DNA of 64,000 nucleotides from Pseudomonadales bacterium (GCA_011525295.1 WTGV01000032.1:87671-151670), one strand, 5' to 3'. Positions 19,624 to 29,872 are shown, counted from the stretch's first letter. The notes: generated by a model from the letters alone, not told the origin. Program-made: numbers and translations.

Positions 19624-21090
19624 TTACTGTTCTTCGGAAACTTGTTGGACACCTATGATTTTGGCGCGTTCGCCGGGTTTCCGCTCGAGATCCAGAATGA
19701 CTTCCTGGCCTTTCTCCAAACCATCAAACAGTGATTCTTCTGCGACGGGTAAGAACATCGTCATGGACTTCCAACCCCATTCCGGAATTCTCCCGTGTTT
19801 TATACGAAGGCGTTGGCCTTCGTGGTCGAATTCGCGTATCGTAGCGCTCACCGAAACGTTGATTGGCTTCTCAGCTTCTTTTTTCTCTTCTTCATAGCGT
19901 GCGATAGCTACTTCAATATTGGACTCTGAGTCAATAAGAAATTGTCCGGAGGTAACTATAGAGTCGCCTTCTTTTAGCCCGTCCAGTATGTGAACTCGTG
20001 CATCGACTTCCATACCTACAACTACTGGTACGGAGCGATAGATACTACTCTCAGCAGCTAGCACAACCCTGTCGGTTAAACCACCTCGAATGACTGCTTC
20101 GGATGGTATGTGAAGAACCGATTCAGATCCTTCAACCAGAATGGTCACTCTAGCGAACATATTGGGTCGTAATACCTCATTGTTGGTATCGAACATAATG
20201 CGCACTTGCAAACTTCGCGTAGTGGGATCAAGTTCGGGATAGATGTAATCCACAGACCCCTTATAGGTTCGACCAGGATTTGCTTCCAGCTCAAACTCTA
20301 CCTTCTGCCCAACTTCCACAAAGCTCGACTGTCGTTCCAAAATTTCTGCAACAATCCACACCTTGTCTAGTTCGGCAATCGACATTGTGTGGGTAGCGGG
20401 AGTAACGTGTTCGCCTTCGCGAATGCCCAACATCCCGACCACGCCGTCTGATTTGGCGAAGACGCGCACCCGTTGGCTAGTCGTCTCCGATTCGTTGAGT
20501 TCTTGTATCTGTTCGGAGGAAAGACCGAGTGCTTCTAAGCGACCAGCAGCGGCCTCCAGCATGTCTTGATTGTTATTTGACTTCGCTAAGAGATATTCTT
20601 CTTGTGCATTGACAAGTTCCGGAGAATATATCTCAAACAGTACTTGACCTTCTTCAACCGGATCTCCTGTATCTTTGACACTCAGTTTTTCTATCCATCC
20701 TTCGACTCGTGTATGGATGTGGTGCAAGGCATTCTCGTCGTATTCGACGTAACCTACCGCTTGGATTTTTCGATCCAGTTTTCCTTTTTTGACGGCGGAG
20801 GTCCGAATCCCCATGTTTTGCTCGACGAGGGGATTGATCTGAACCTCGTCTTCAGATAGGTCTTCACCACCTGCGTATACAGGGACTAAATCCATACCCA
20901 TTGGAGACTTACCGGGTTCATCGCGGCGGAAGTTTGGGTCCATAGGAGCGACCCAGTACAGAATTTCTTTCTCATCGGATTTCTCGCCGGTTGCTTCAGA
21001 TCCTTGCATACTCTTCAACACCCAAGCAGCGGCAAAACCGATCCCAACGCCAACTACGAGCAGTGCGATTATCAAAAAAATGCGTTTCAT
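19624..21090 (-). CDS. cusB: CusB periplasmic adaptor with fused CusF-like metallochaperone domain
   Basis: Membrane-fusion adaptor that links CusA to the outer-membrane channel. After an N-terminal membrane anchor comes the metal-binding segment APMDPNFRRDEPGKSPMGMDL, the counterpart of the methionine site of CusB, then the barrel-sandwich and beta-barrel domains. The last 80 residues form an extra CusF-like domain with the Trp and Met ligands in WGWKSMTM, so chaperone and adaptor are one chain. The ATG at 21090 is chosen over a longer frame because it overlaps the cusC stop as ATGA, follows a TGGAG ribosome site and starts the anchor (MKRIFLIIALLVVGVGIG). Confidence 0.92.
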   Translation of the reverse strand: MKRIFLIIALLVVGVGIGFAAAWVLKSMQGSEATGEKSDEKEILYWVAPMDPNFRRDEPGKSPMGMDLVPVYAGGEDLSEDEVQINPLVEQNMGIRTSAVKKGKLDRKIQAVGYVEYDENALHHIHTRVEGWIEKLSVKDTGDPVEEGQVLFEIYSPELVNAQEEYLLAKSNNNQDMLEAAAGRLEALGLSSEQIQELNESETTSQRVRVFAKSDGVVGMLGIREGEHVTPATHTMSIAELDKVWIVAEILERQSSFVEVGQKVEFELEANPGRTYKGSVDYIYPELDPTTRSLQVRIMFDTNNEVLRPNMFARVTILVEGSESVLHIPSEAVIRGGLTDRVVLAAESSIYRSVPVVVGMEVDARVHILDGLKEGDSIVTSGQFLIDSESNIEVAIARYEEEKKEAEKPINVSVSATIREFDHEGQRLRIKHGRIPEWGWKSMTMFLPVAEESLFDGLEKGQEVILDLERKPGERAKIIGVQQVSEEQ

Positions 21091-22433
21091 AGATTCTCCA
21101 GACGTACTAGCTTGTCGATATCCGCCCAAGCCTTCAGTCGATTAATGGTTAATTCCAAGTGTTTGAGTTCAGCGTCAATTTGGTTTATGTAGCTCTGCAC
21201 CACATCGGAGAGATTGTTGGCTTGATTCTCGTAAGATTCAAGATTAACAGTGACAAGTTCTTCCGTTTTAGGAAGGATTTGTTCTTCGTAGAGAGTAACT
21301 CTCGAACTCAGCGTGGTCCAATGCTTGAGTGCCGATTCTAGTTTGGTCTCAAGTTCTCGAAGAGTACTTGCTTGTTTGTGCAAAGTCGCACTGTGCATCT
21401 TTGATACTTGCACGACTTTTTGTCGATATTTCTCCTGTCCCCATATAGGTAAATTGAATGAAATCGATGCGGAAATCAGATCGGAACGGGACCGACCTGA
21501 AATCAGGCCACCGTCTCGATACGCATAGCTGAGATCAATCATCCATTTACGATTGAGCCCAGACTCCTCCACTCGAATTTGTGCCGCATTGGCATCAGCT
21601 TGCGCAGTCAATGCGAGCATTTTTGGGTGCTCAACGAGCGCCGGACGAAGGTCAGTTAAAGAAGGAACGGAGTTCCAACTGGGTAAAGTGGCGGACACGT
21701 TGAAGGAACGATCTTTACCGACATACTCTCGAAGAGAAATGTACGCATGGTCGCGATGTTGCTCTGCTTCAAGAATACGGTCTTCGAGTTTGAATTGCTC
21801 TAGCTCGACCTGCAAGATGTCGCTTTGGTTGCCATCGCCAGTGGAGTACAGTGTTCGCGCTAAATGCAGCAGGTCACCAAACAACCCCTTAGACTTGAGA
21901 ATCAGTTCCAATCTACGTTCATGAAAGGTCGCGTCCAGCCAAGCGTGTCGTACTTCGTGCTGTATATCGAGGGCATGATTCACGCTCAAATAATCTTGCT
22001 CTCGGGCTAAATGTTCGTTTTTATCGAATAAGGCTGGTCGAAGACCACGCTGTGGAATGGACTGTCTAACGCCGATGATCGAGTGGGTCATTCCTTCAGT
22101 TCGAAAATTACCATGTTCTAACGGGTAGTTCATTAGTCCTGCTCGAAGCTGTACGTCTGGCAGCTCGGTCACCGAGGCGGCTAAATGTTCGAAAGCTTCC
22201 GCTCGAGAGAGGAATGCTTGGATATCTGGGTCGTTATCAAGCGCTAACTGTTCCGCTTCCTCGAGAGATAACTCAGGAGGCAGAAGGATCAGCGAAGGCG
22301 AAGATCCCAGTTGTACGCACGCGAAAACTGTTGTAGTGATTGCAATCGTACGTAGAAAATGGTTGTCAGCGAACGGCAATTTGAGCGATAGTACCTCAGA
22401 AATTCGGTAAAAGCATTGTAATTTATCTGACAA
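21087..22433 (-). CDS. cusC: TolC/CusC-type outer-membrane efflux channel
   Basis: Outer-membrane factor of the copper/silver efflux complex. Two repeats of the long helical pattern are visible, beginning LSLEEAEQLALDNDPDIQAF and continuing through heptad-rich helices, and the C-terminal half repeats the ALKHWTTLSSRVTLYEEQILPKTEEL pattern typical of the family. The frame opens with TTG at 22433; a second TTG about 18 codons in would give a better signal peptide (ending near TTTVFA), so the start is uncertain. It is the first gene of the cusCBA operon, and the 170 bases upstream, shared with a divergent thioredoxin-like gene, must hold the promoter. Confidence 0.87.
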   Translation of the reverse strand: MSDKLQCFYRISEVLSLKLPFADNHFLRTIAITTTVFACVQLGSSPSLILLPPELSLEEAEQLALDNDPDIQAFLSRAEAFEHLAASVTELPDVQLRAGLMNYPLEHGNFRTEGMTHSIIGVRQSIPQRGLRPALFDKNEHLAREQDYLSVNHALDIQHEVRHAWLDATFHERRLELILKSKGLFGDLLHLARTLYSTGDGNQSDILQVELEQFKLEDRILEAEQHRDHAYISLREYVGKDRSFNVSATLPSWNSVPSLTDLRPALVEHPKMLALTAQADANAAQIRVEESGLNRKWMIDLSYAYRDGGLISGRSRSDLISASISFNLPIWGQEKYRQKVVQVSKMHSATLHKQASTLRELETKLESALKHWTTLSSRVTLYEEQILPKTEELVTVNLESYENQANNLSDVVQSYINQIDAELKHLELTINRLKAWADIDKLVRLENL

Positions 22434-22603
22434 ATGTGTGAACTAATAGTTTGATATGATTTGCTATTGAGTGGTTCAAGAAACCGCATCTCACCACCCA
22501 CGGCTGTAGGAATTTTCTTACATACAGTACAAATTACGCATACAATTTTCTGCATGTCGAAGGCTAGTATTTTAATCGCTTCAGCCCACTCAGGAAGCAA
22601 TGT

Positions 22604-24466
22604 ATGAGGACGGTACTCTTCGGTCTTTTCCTGCTCGTGTTGATCTCGGGCATGACTAGTTGTCAGTCGCAAAACTCTGTTCAAATGACTGTGACTCATT
22701 TCAGACTAACAAACGAGTCTGTACAAGTGACATCGGGTGATCCAATTGAGCAATCTTTTTCGATCATGGTTAGCTATGACGTCACCGATGAGAACAGCGA
22801 AGTTTCCAAGGTCATATTGGCGCACGGTCAGTTTATTGACGGTGAACTACAGTTTTCTCAGAGCGTAACTGAACCAACTGAGGTAACAATTGAAGTGTAC
22901 GAAGGCACTGAAAGAAAGAGTATTGGGACTGACACAGTCCTCAGACCTGACTCCATAATCGAATTCATCGCTATCCACCGCTTCACTACCTATGCAAACT
23001 ACTACGCCGTACACCTTATTGGGAACGACCATCGTTCTTTAAACGAGAGTATGAAGTTCTCTATTGTCGGCGATTTCAACCAACTCAACAACTTTAATCC
23101 AAAGCAGATAGAAGTTACAGTCCATGCAGCTCCGTCTTTGGTAGATGGAATTGGAGATGCGATCGTCTATGGACCTATATTGGCGGTTGAAGGAGAGTTC
23201 TCGGTTCAAGGTGACCTTGATGCACCTACCCTATTTACCGTCAGAATTGCTTATGGTTCTGATTTCTTTCGATATCGTGGTCTTGAACAAGCACATGCAA
23301 TATTGGAACCAGGAGTCAATTACCGCATTGTTCCGTTGGGTAATCAAGGAAAATTTGCGGTTGTCGCGGATCGAGACAGTCTGCAATCGCGACTTGTGTC
23401 CAGTTGGCAATTGGATCCAGAATTTGTAGCGTTGGTGGATACCTGGGTCGATAACCGACTCGATGCGACATGGGGAATGAACAGACAAGCCGAAGAAGTT
23501 CACGAGAACAAATTTCTCAAAAACTTCCAAGTTGCAGAACAATGTGCTCACATGGGCTTGACAGACGAGGTAAAGTCACGATTCATTGAACCTTACAAAC
23601 ATTCTTACGAGAAAACTGCCGACCAGATCGTGACAATGCGCGCGGACGCACTACGAAAAATTTTGCAGAGCACTCGAGATCCTGACTTAGTTCGAATGAT
23701 CTTTGACTTGAGCTGGCGGCTGATTGATGACGATGAAATACGAAGCGACCGCGATATTGACGAAAAAGTCGCTATGCTACGTGCGATCGAGCAGAGAATG
23801 GATCAGGATTACGTTGACCAATACATAACACCACGAGCTACGTACTTATTGAACGAAAAGAAAATGGCAACGAGAAACAGTTCGCTTCGACCAGGGCAAG
23901 TCGCCCCGAAATTCACTCTACCAACAATTACCGGCGATGAAGTGTCTTTGACTGAAGTTTTGAGCGAAAGTGAGCTTGTGCTAGTAGATTTTTGGGCATC
24001 TTGGTGTGATCGGTGTATTGGTAGTTTTCCCGCAATGAAAAGAATGTACGCGAAGTACAAAGATCGAGGCTTCGAGATAGTCACCATCTCGATAGATGAC
24101 ACTATCGAATCATGGGAGGCTAATTCCAGAACGCTAGAACTCCCATGGCTTGATTTAGGAGACAGCGAAGACGGTGTAATGAATGGTGACTCTTCGCCCA
24201 CCGCAGACGATTACGGTGTTCTTTGGCGGCATAACAGAATCTTCGATAGTGCCCTTAATACAGTCCACAGTGCCGGTATGTTTTTGACACCCGAGAGAAT
24301 CCGAAATTTCAGCCAACGTGTACTACCCAATAGGTATCTCATTGACAAGGAAGGTTGCATCCTAACCAAACGATTTTCATATGGTCAGCTTGAAGAATTG
24401 CTTACCTCTCGATGGACTGATACAGACAATGTGAGTTCTCGCAACCACATCTTAGGGGATGCGTGA
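22604..24466 (+). CDS. TlpA-like thioredoxin-fold lipoprotein with DUF4369-like N-domain
   Basis: Envelope thiol-disulfide protein. The N-terminus is a lipoprotein signal (LFLLVLISGMTSC, lipid on Cys20). Residues of about 30-270 form beta-rich repeats resembling DUF4369, ending in ILEPGVNYRIVPLG. A helical linker follows, and from about residue 430 comes a thioredoxin/AhpC-TSA domain with the active-site pair Cys468-Asp-Arg-Cys471 in WASWCDRCIG. An insertion of roughly 50 residues lies before the cis-proline region (VLPNRYLIDKEG). Family function is reduction of periplasmic disulfides, often for cytochrome c maturation, but no ccm genes are nearby. A decayed copy follows directly downstream. 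Confidence 0.85.
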   Translation: MRTVLFGLFLLVLISGMTSCQSQNSVQMTVTHFRLTNESVQVTSGDPIEQSFSIMVSYDVTDENSEVSKVILAHGQFIDGELQFSQSVTEPTEVTIEVYEGTERKSIGTDTVLRPDSIIEFIAIHRFTTYANYYAVHLIGNDHRSLNESMKFSIVGDFNQLNNFNPKQIEVTVHAAPSLVDGIGDAIVYGPILAVEGEFSVQGDLDAPTLFTVRIAYGSDFFRYRGLEQAHAILEPGVNYRIVPLGNQGKFAVVADRDSLQSRLVSSWQLDPEFVALVDTWVDNRLDATWGMNRQAEEVHENKFLKNFQVAEQCAHMGLTDEVKSRFIEPYKHSYEKTADQIVTMRADALRKILQSTRDPDLVRMIFDLSWRLIDDDEIRSDRDIDEKVAMLRAIEQRMDQDYVDQYITPRATYLLNEKKMATRNSSLRPGQVAPKFTLPTITGDEVSLTEVLSESELVLVDFWASWCDRCIGSFPAMKRMYAKYKDRGFEIVTISIDDTIESWEANSRTLELPWLDLGDSEDGVMNGDSSPTADDYGVLWRHNRIFDSALNTVHSAGMFLTPERIRNFSQRVLPNRYLIDKEGCILTKRFSYGQLEELLTSRWTDTDNVSSRNHILGDA

Positions 24467-24657
24467 GTCGGTCGATTTGTCGCATTTCGGATCTCAGCAG
24501 GAGTATAGAACTTAAAGACTTTAACATTTATGGATAAAGAGCACATAGTACAGTCTCACAGTTACTTGGCACGGAGAGCTTGCGAAGTTCTGAGAACCCT
24601 AAAACTCAAAATCAGCAGCCACTCTGTATTAAATACTGATCAAAGAAGGAGAACCAA

Positions 24658-25465
24658 GTGAAAAAAGCTTTAACTACTATTGGGCTTCTCTTCCTCACAT
24701 TAGTCTTGAATAGTTGTGTGTGGGAACGCTCTGTTTCACTGACCATCATTTCCTTCAGTCTCACCAACGAATCCGTCGAACAGATTCAGGGATCCCCTAA
24801 GCAACCACCTATTTCAATAACCGTCAGCTATGAAGCTATGGATGAAAACAACCAAGTTTCTAATATTTTCTTGGTAAAGGGTGAACTTGTTGATGGGGAA
24901 TTGAAACTAGATCAGACAGTATCTGAACCAACTGAAGTTGTTATATCCGTTAGTGGAGGTTCTACCGATCAATCAGCAGAGACTACCGCTGTCCTCGAAC
25001 CTGACTCTAAGATTGAATTTGTCACTGTTCTCAGAGTTACAACTAGGGACGTCTATTACTCAGTGCTGATAAGGGGTCGTGATGACCGTTTGATAAAAGA
25101 ATTGCTCAAATCTACGATTAAGGGCAGTCGAAGCCAACTCTGAACTATGTTCCCGAATGAGTACAAGTTCAACTCGAACCAGAAATTTCGTCTGTAGACA
25201 ATCGTGGAAATCTATCGAGTTTGATTCAGTATTAATGCAAGAGGGCGAATTTTCAGTTGAAGGCGACCTAGTTGAACCTACCTTGTTTTCAATAACGATC
25301 TCACAAGCCGCCTACAGGTATCTCATTGGCGCGCAATCCCTACCTGTAATTTTGGAACCGGGCGTTAATTATCGTGTTGTCCCATTGGGCAAAGAGGAAA
25401 CATTTGCAGTTCTCGCTGATCGCGAGAGTTTGCACTCGCAATTAATCTCGAGTTGGCAATTGGAC
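24658..25465 (+). pseudogene. Decayed tandem copy of the TlpA-like lipoprotein gene
   Basis: A GTG start behind a good ribosome site (AAGAAGGAG) opens a lipoprotein signal (LTLVLNSC) and about 140 residues that align with the upstream gene, for example SLTNESVEQ with RLTNESVQV, and VSEPTEV with VTEPTEV. The frame stops at 25143. Homology then continues in a second frame around 25167-25235 (VQLEPEISSVDNRG) and in a third from about 25230 (EGEFSVEGDLVEPTLFSI, ILEPGVNYRVVPLG, ISSWQLD). Similarity ends near 25465 and the whole thioredoxin domain is missing. At least two frameshifts plus a C-terminal deletion mark it as a pseudogene made by tandem duplication. Confidence 0.85.
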
Positions 25466-25619
25466 TGTTGTAATTCCTATTCTTCTCATACCCGGCTAAC
25501 AACGACACATCAATACTTTGAACTAAAGCAAAACTTTTTGCGATGTCTCAAACAGATAGCATCGACGGAACGAAAGTTGCTTGCTTCAGGAGAGAGACGA
25601 CCTTAGAGGAAAGACGTTC

Positions 25620-26555
25620 ATGCTCACAATCAAACAAACGCAAGTAGCTAGATTTTCGTTTTTGCTCCTCTTCTGTCTTGCCAGTTTGGGTACTTTCTAC
25701 CATGGCGAGAATGAGAGCGACCAAAAAGCTAAGCCAATTTCCGAAACGAACGGCGACACTTATATAGTGTTGGATGAGCAGGAGATTAGGTACAGGGTCG
25801 CATTTACTTTGATGGATAAGCAAGCGATGAGTGTTTATCGAGACGAACGACGTACTAAACTTATTGAATCATTGGCTCAATCTAAACTGACTACTGAGCA
25901 TCAAGAACTCATTGCAAATGCAATCGCAAAGATCTATGTGGGTATTCCCGTAAGTTCATTCACTCATCATACAAAAGTCCTTAGCGCACACAACGAACCT
26001 GTAGAGAGTTCTAATACTTCCCACGTGAGCGTTGCTGGACACATACAACAAGATGACCTTGAATATACGAGTCGATTAGATTCCAACAGTCCATTTATGT
26101 ACTTCCCCCCAGTTCCATTCGTTGCAGAAACGGGGAAGCTGCTCAAGGAATCAGATTCCTCGGTTACATTCCAGTTTGATTTCGAATTTCCGATGGATAG
26201 CGAAGACGAGGATGAAATGATGTCGGAGTTCGCCGATCAAATGAAATGGACGATTGAAATTTCCATAAGCAAAGCTAGTGAAGCACCGGAACGAATCACT
26301 ATAGATCTCGCGAAACCAATTAGAAAGCGGTTCCTGTTCAAAATGACCACGATTCAAATGGATTTTCACTTCAAATACATTGACGGTTGCGACTGCTTCG
26401 CTATGAATAGGATGAATATGGAAATGAAGGGATCGGCACTATTTGTTGGAAAACTGGATGAATCGTTCGAGCTAACCTTCACGGACATAAATTGCGAACA
26501 ACCAGTGCAATTCTTACTACCAGAGACAACAGACTTTAGTTTTCTGATGTTCTAG
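25620..26555 (+). CDS. Exported protein of unknown function (paralogue of the next gene)
   Basis: No family recognised. The ATG at 25620, behind AGAGGAAAG, starts a signal-like segment (RFSFLLLFCLASLGTF) and is preferred over an upstream start 13 codons earlier. The mature protein has a helical part (LTTEHQELIANAIAKIYVGIPVSSF) and then beta-rich sequence with the conserved block PIRKRFLFKMTTIQMDFHF followed by a Cys pair (DGCDCF) and a further Cys near the end (DINCEQPVQFLLPE). The same features occur in the neighbouring gene, so the pair are duplicates. They lie directly after the TlpA-like genes on the same strand, and a link with envelope thiol chemistry is only a guess. Confidence 0.7.
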   Translation: MLTIKQTQVARFSFLLLFCLASLGTFYHGENESDQKAKPISETNGDTYIVLDEQEIRYRVAFTLMDKQAMSVYRDERRTKLIESLAQSKLTTEHQELIANAIAKIYVGIPVSSFTHHTKVLSAHNEPVESSNTSHVSVAGHIQQDDLEYTSRLDSNSPFMYFPPVPFVAETGKLLKESDSSVTFQFDFEFPMDSEDEDEMMSEFADQMKWTIEISISKASEAPERITIDLAKPIRKRFLFKMTTIQMDFHFKYIDGCDCFAMNRMNMEMKGSALFVGKLDESFELTFTDINCEQPVQFLLPETTDFSFLMF

Positions 26556-26675
26556 AGTGACACTCGAATTGTTCTTTGTCCAAACAAGTGCGCTGAACCA
26601 TTTAGCCTATGCGTTTCTAGCTCTAGGAAGAGTACTCAATTGACACAATGAGACACTCTCGAAGGAAACAGCCAG

Positions 26676-27580
26676 ATGATGAATGACAATCGTTGTGTTC
26701 AACGCAGCATTATTTTGATGCTTATGCTACTACCCATAGCAACAATGTCTACGCGTGCTCAAGCAAGCGAGGACATTAACCAAGGAATTAGCGCTCCCGA
26801 ACTATCTGAAGAGTTTAGGCTACTAACGGAATCTGAAGCGCAATTACATCGTGCATCGTTGTACGACGAAGTCAAAGAAAATCTGAATACATCCAGACTC
26901 AAAAAGGCGCATCAAGACCTAATCGCTGAAGCATTTAGCAAGGCTATGTCGGGTGTTCCAGTAGGGTCTTTCCAAAGAACCGATGTTACAGAACAGACCG
27001 ATATAGAAACGAAGGAAGAAACTGGTAAATATGTGGTGGTCGAGACTGGATTCGTCGAAGAGAAAGAGACAGGAAGGCAGACTTATTTTGCCAGTACACC
27101 GACTCCCTTTAACACGGCACACTTTCTACCAATTGATTTCAAGAGAGGACACGTATCAGCTCAGAATAAGACTGATATCACCTTTCGCTTCCGTACAAAA
27201 ACAGAACTAAGTATGGCGGATGAACATCATGAACTTCTTGATGCACTGGTCGCTCAAAAGAACATTCGGTGGACTATGGATCTCACCATCGACAAAGACG
27301 ATCGCACTATGAAACGCGCATCATTTTACCTCGAAAGACCGATCCGTAAGTGGTTTCTTTATCGGGTGGACACTATTCGAACAATATTTGACTTTGAGTT
27401 TATTGATGACTGTGGATGCATGGGAGTGAGTCAAGTTTTGAAGTTTCTGGCTCGGCAATTTTTGTTGGACGTATCACTTATCGTACAACTGAAACATACT
27501 CCGATGTTGAGTGCGCGGAACCAATACGTTACTTACTCCCGGAGGGACACAGTTTCGAGGCTTCTGAAGTGTGGTATTAG
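26676..27580 (+). pseudogene. Frameshifted paralogue of the preceding exported protein
   Basis: The protein begins with a signal peptide (RSIILMLMLLPIATMSTRAQA) and follows its neighbour through LKKAHQDLIAEAFSKAMSGVPVGSF and PIRKWFLYRVDTI to FIDDCGCMG. After about base 27425 the reading frame no longer matches the paralogue, but the adjacent frame does: GSAIFVGRI aligns with GSALFVGKL and VECAEPIRYLLPE with INCEQPVQFLLPE, ending at the TAG at 27578-27580. The uncorrected frame runs on to 27584 with unrelated sequence. A single-base change between about 27418 and 27445 therefore breaks the last 45 residues. It is a recent mutation or a sequencing error, and the rest of the gene is well kept. 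Confidence 0.8.
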
Positions 27581-27707
27581 GTAAGCTCTAGGAATATTAT
27601 TTCGTGTTAAAGCGTATACTTCATTAGGCTTGAAGTGTTTGAATTTCTCACAAATTACGTTTTTTATATTTCATTCAATTTATTGAGCTTCTTCTGACAG
27701 GAACAGA

Positions 27708-29456
27708 ATGATTGTTGACCCAAGCGCATTGTTGCAGGACATTCAACGCGGTGAAGATTCAGCGCTAGAATTGAAACAGGTTAAAGTTACTGACACGAAA
27801 GTCATAACACCCCATCGAGACTCGCTCGCAGACGAACTTGCTGCCTTTGGTAACGCAGATGGTGGTCGATTAGTTCTCGGAGTAACTGACGGGCGAGAGC
27901 CTCAATCTCTTACTCCATCTCAACTAGATCTACTCATTCGTTTTGTGCGTGAGATTTGCCATGATTCGATAAAACCACCTCTATCGTTTAAAGTATTCAG
28001 AGTATCTGTATTCAATGCAACAAAGGGACTGATACTCCTTATAGAGATCCCCAAGAGTGTACATGTACATGAGTCTCCCGGAGGTTTTATGGTACGTTCT
28101 GGCGATACAAAACGCAGATTAGATTCCAATGAAGTACGTCGGCTAAGCTATTTAAGAGGACAGTCGGACCTAGGAAATTTCGACACTCAAATTGTCAATG
28201 GAACCGGAGTTGAGACTCTAGAAGCCGAAATCTGGCAATCTTACGTTAGCTCCCGCATTGACCTGTCTAGAGACGAATTTTTATCTCGACTAAAGTTTGT
28301 CAAAGAGGATGAAGAGGGAACGTTGCGAGCGACTGTTAGTGGAGTGTTAATGGCGACTAAATCCCCTATTCAATGGTTGCCGAACGCATGGATTCAGGCG
28401 GTGAGCTATCGCGGTAACAAACGCGACGGAAAGAACCAGATTGACGTTCTTGAGAGTACGGGACCTCTTGATCGACAAATTCGAGACACAGTACGATTCG
28501 CAGTAAAAAATCGTCGAGTAGCAGCTTACAAAGATCCGGCGCGAGTAGACGTACCTCAATTTAGTGCACGCGCAATTTTTGAAGTTATCGTCAACGCTGT
28601 TGTTCACAGAGATTATTCGATATCGGGTTCGCACATCCGGATTTTTATGTTTGATGACCGACTAGAAGTCTACTCCCCAGGCAACTTATGCAATTCGATG
28701 TCGCCTGAGGATTTAAGAATCAGTCAGTTTACTCGAAATGAGTCATTAGCAACAAGACTGGGTCAGTGTGAGGTTGGGGATGTACCAGGTGTTGGAGACC
28801 GACGGTACTTCATTGAGCGTAGAGGAGAGGGAATCGCCGTAATTGAAGATGAAACCTATGCGTTAACAGGCCAATTGCCGACCTTTGAAGTCCTCGCACA
28901 GCGTGAGTTCAGAGTGACTCTCCCTTCAGCGAGTTTGCCCATAGCGGATGGATTGGGGGTTTCTATCACGTTGATCAACGGTAAGACGAAAAAACCAATT
29001 CATGATGCGCATGTGTTAATGTTGTTCCCCAATAAGACTTGGCGAGATGCACAGACGGACATGTATGGGCGCGCCGAGTTTATTGTTCATGCACAACTAC
29101 CAATGACTGTTTTTTGTGCAATGGAGGGGTTTACCGCAAACGTCGTACATGGGTATGACCCCGCAGAACCATTAATGGTCGAATTAGATCCGGTTGAAAA
29201 CGGTGGATCCATGATCTTTTCCGAAAGGTCTGGTTCGTTACCTCACATCAGGGGTCGTTTAAATCCAATTTTGGACAATCTGGATCGTACGTATCTTTAT
29301 GCAAACAACGTAGCTGTAAATGATGGTAAGACGCAACCTGTTCAGTTCGTATTGAATGAACCGGTACGTTTGACTGATGCATATGGAAAGCGGGCGACAT
29401 TGTGGTTTCGGGAATTCATCGGAAGTTCTTGCGTATTTGACTATACATACGAGTAA
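27708..29456 (+). CDS. AlbA_2-domain putative DNA-binding/ATPase-like regulator
   Basis: The first 130 residues match the AlbA_2 (Schlafen-like) domain: GEDSALELKQ, then AFGNADGGRLVLGVTD and FMVRSGDTKRRL. Residues of about 285-390 match the GHKL-like ATPase half seen in the same proteins (IFEVIVNAVVHRDYS, DDRLEVYSPG, RRGEGIAVIEDE). Such proteins are often annotated as transcriptional regulators or RecG-like. The last 170 residues are unusual: a beta-rich module (SITLINGKTKKPIHDAHVLMLFPNK) that resembles a carboxypeptidase-regulatory/Ig-like fold, then an unassigned end. The gene stands alone before the sterol genes. Function is not known. Confidence 0.8.
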   Translation: MIVDPSALLQDIQRGEDSALELKQVKVTDTKVITPHRDSLADELAAFGNADGGRLVLGVTDGREPQSLTPSQLDLLIRFVREICHDSIKPPLSFKVFRVSVFNATKGLILLIEIPKSVHVHESPGGFMVRSGDTKRRLDSNEVRRLSYLRGQSDLGNFDTQIVNGTGVETLEAEIWQSYVSSRIDLSRDEFLSRLKFVKEDEEGTLRATVSGVLMATKSPIQWLPNAWIQAVSYRGNKRDGKNQIDVLESTGPLDRQIRDTVRFAVKNRRVAAYKDPARVDVPQFSARAIFEVIVNAVVHRDYSISGSHIRIFMFDDRLEVYSPGNLCNSMSPEDLRISQFTRNESLATRLGQCEVGDVPGVGDRRYFIERRGEGIAVIEDETYALTGQLPTFEVLAQREFRVTLPSASLPIADGLGVSITLINGKTKKPIHDAHVLMLFPNKTWRDAQTDMYGRAEFIVHAQLPMTVFCAMEGFTANVVHGYDPAEPLMVELDPVENGGSMIFSERSGSLPHIRGRLNPILDNLDRTYLYANNVAVNDGKTQPVQFVLNEPVRLTDAYGKRATLWFREFIGSSCVFDYTYE

Positions 29457-29872
29457 CTCACACTAATCAAACCAATCGGTAGTTTCCTGTTTGTATGTAC
29501 TTGCGTGCTAGTGCATTTAGCCACAGTATCCTGATTTAGAGTTCGACCAATACGTGTTGTCTGATGTCGTTTTTGTACAGATGGTCGTCACACAACAAAG
29601 AGCAAGCTCTGTGTGTTTCAAAGAGTGCCGACGCGGTTTCACAAACAACTAGTTTAATTGAGAAAATCGAAAATCACACTCTTACTGGTTAAACCGTACA
29701 ACCCATACCGGAGTAAACGACAGTTATTAATCGGTACAATAAAATTGTTCAATGCAAAGCATTAAATTTGCAAGGAGATTTTGGATACTGGGTTGACAAT
29801 TTCGCGGTTGACCGGTTTTAGCATCTTGTTCGATTTAGTCGATTCCAACGAGATTGCAAGGAGGCAAACACT
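29457..29872 (+). promoter_or_regulatory. Intergenic region upstream of the GPP34-P450 gene
   Basis: About 415 bases without a gene. It holds an inverted repeat AATGC-AAA-GCATT at 29752-29764 and a TTGACA at 29793-29798 with only a weak -10 partner. A consensus ribosome site AAGGAGG lies at 29858-29864. No RNA gene recognised. Confidence 0.4.
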
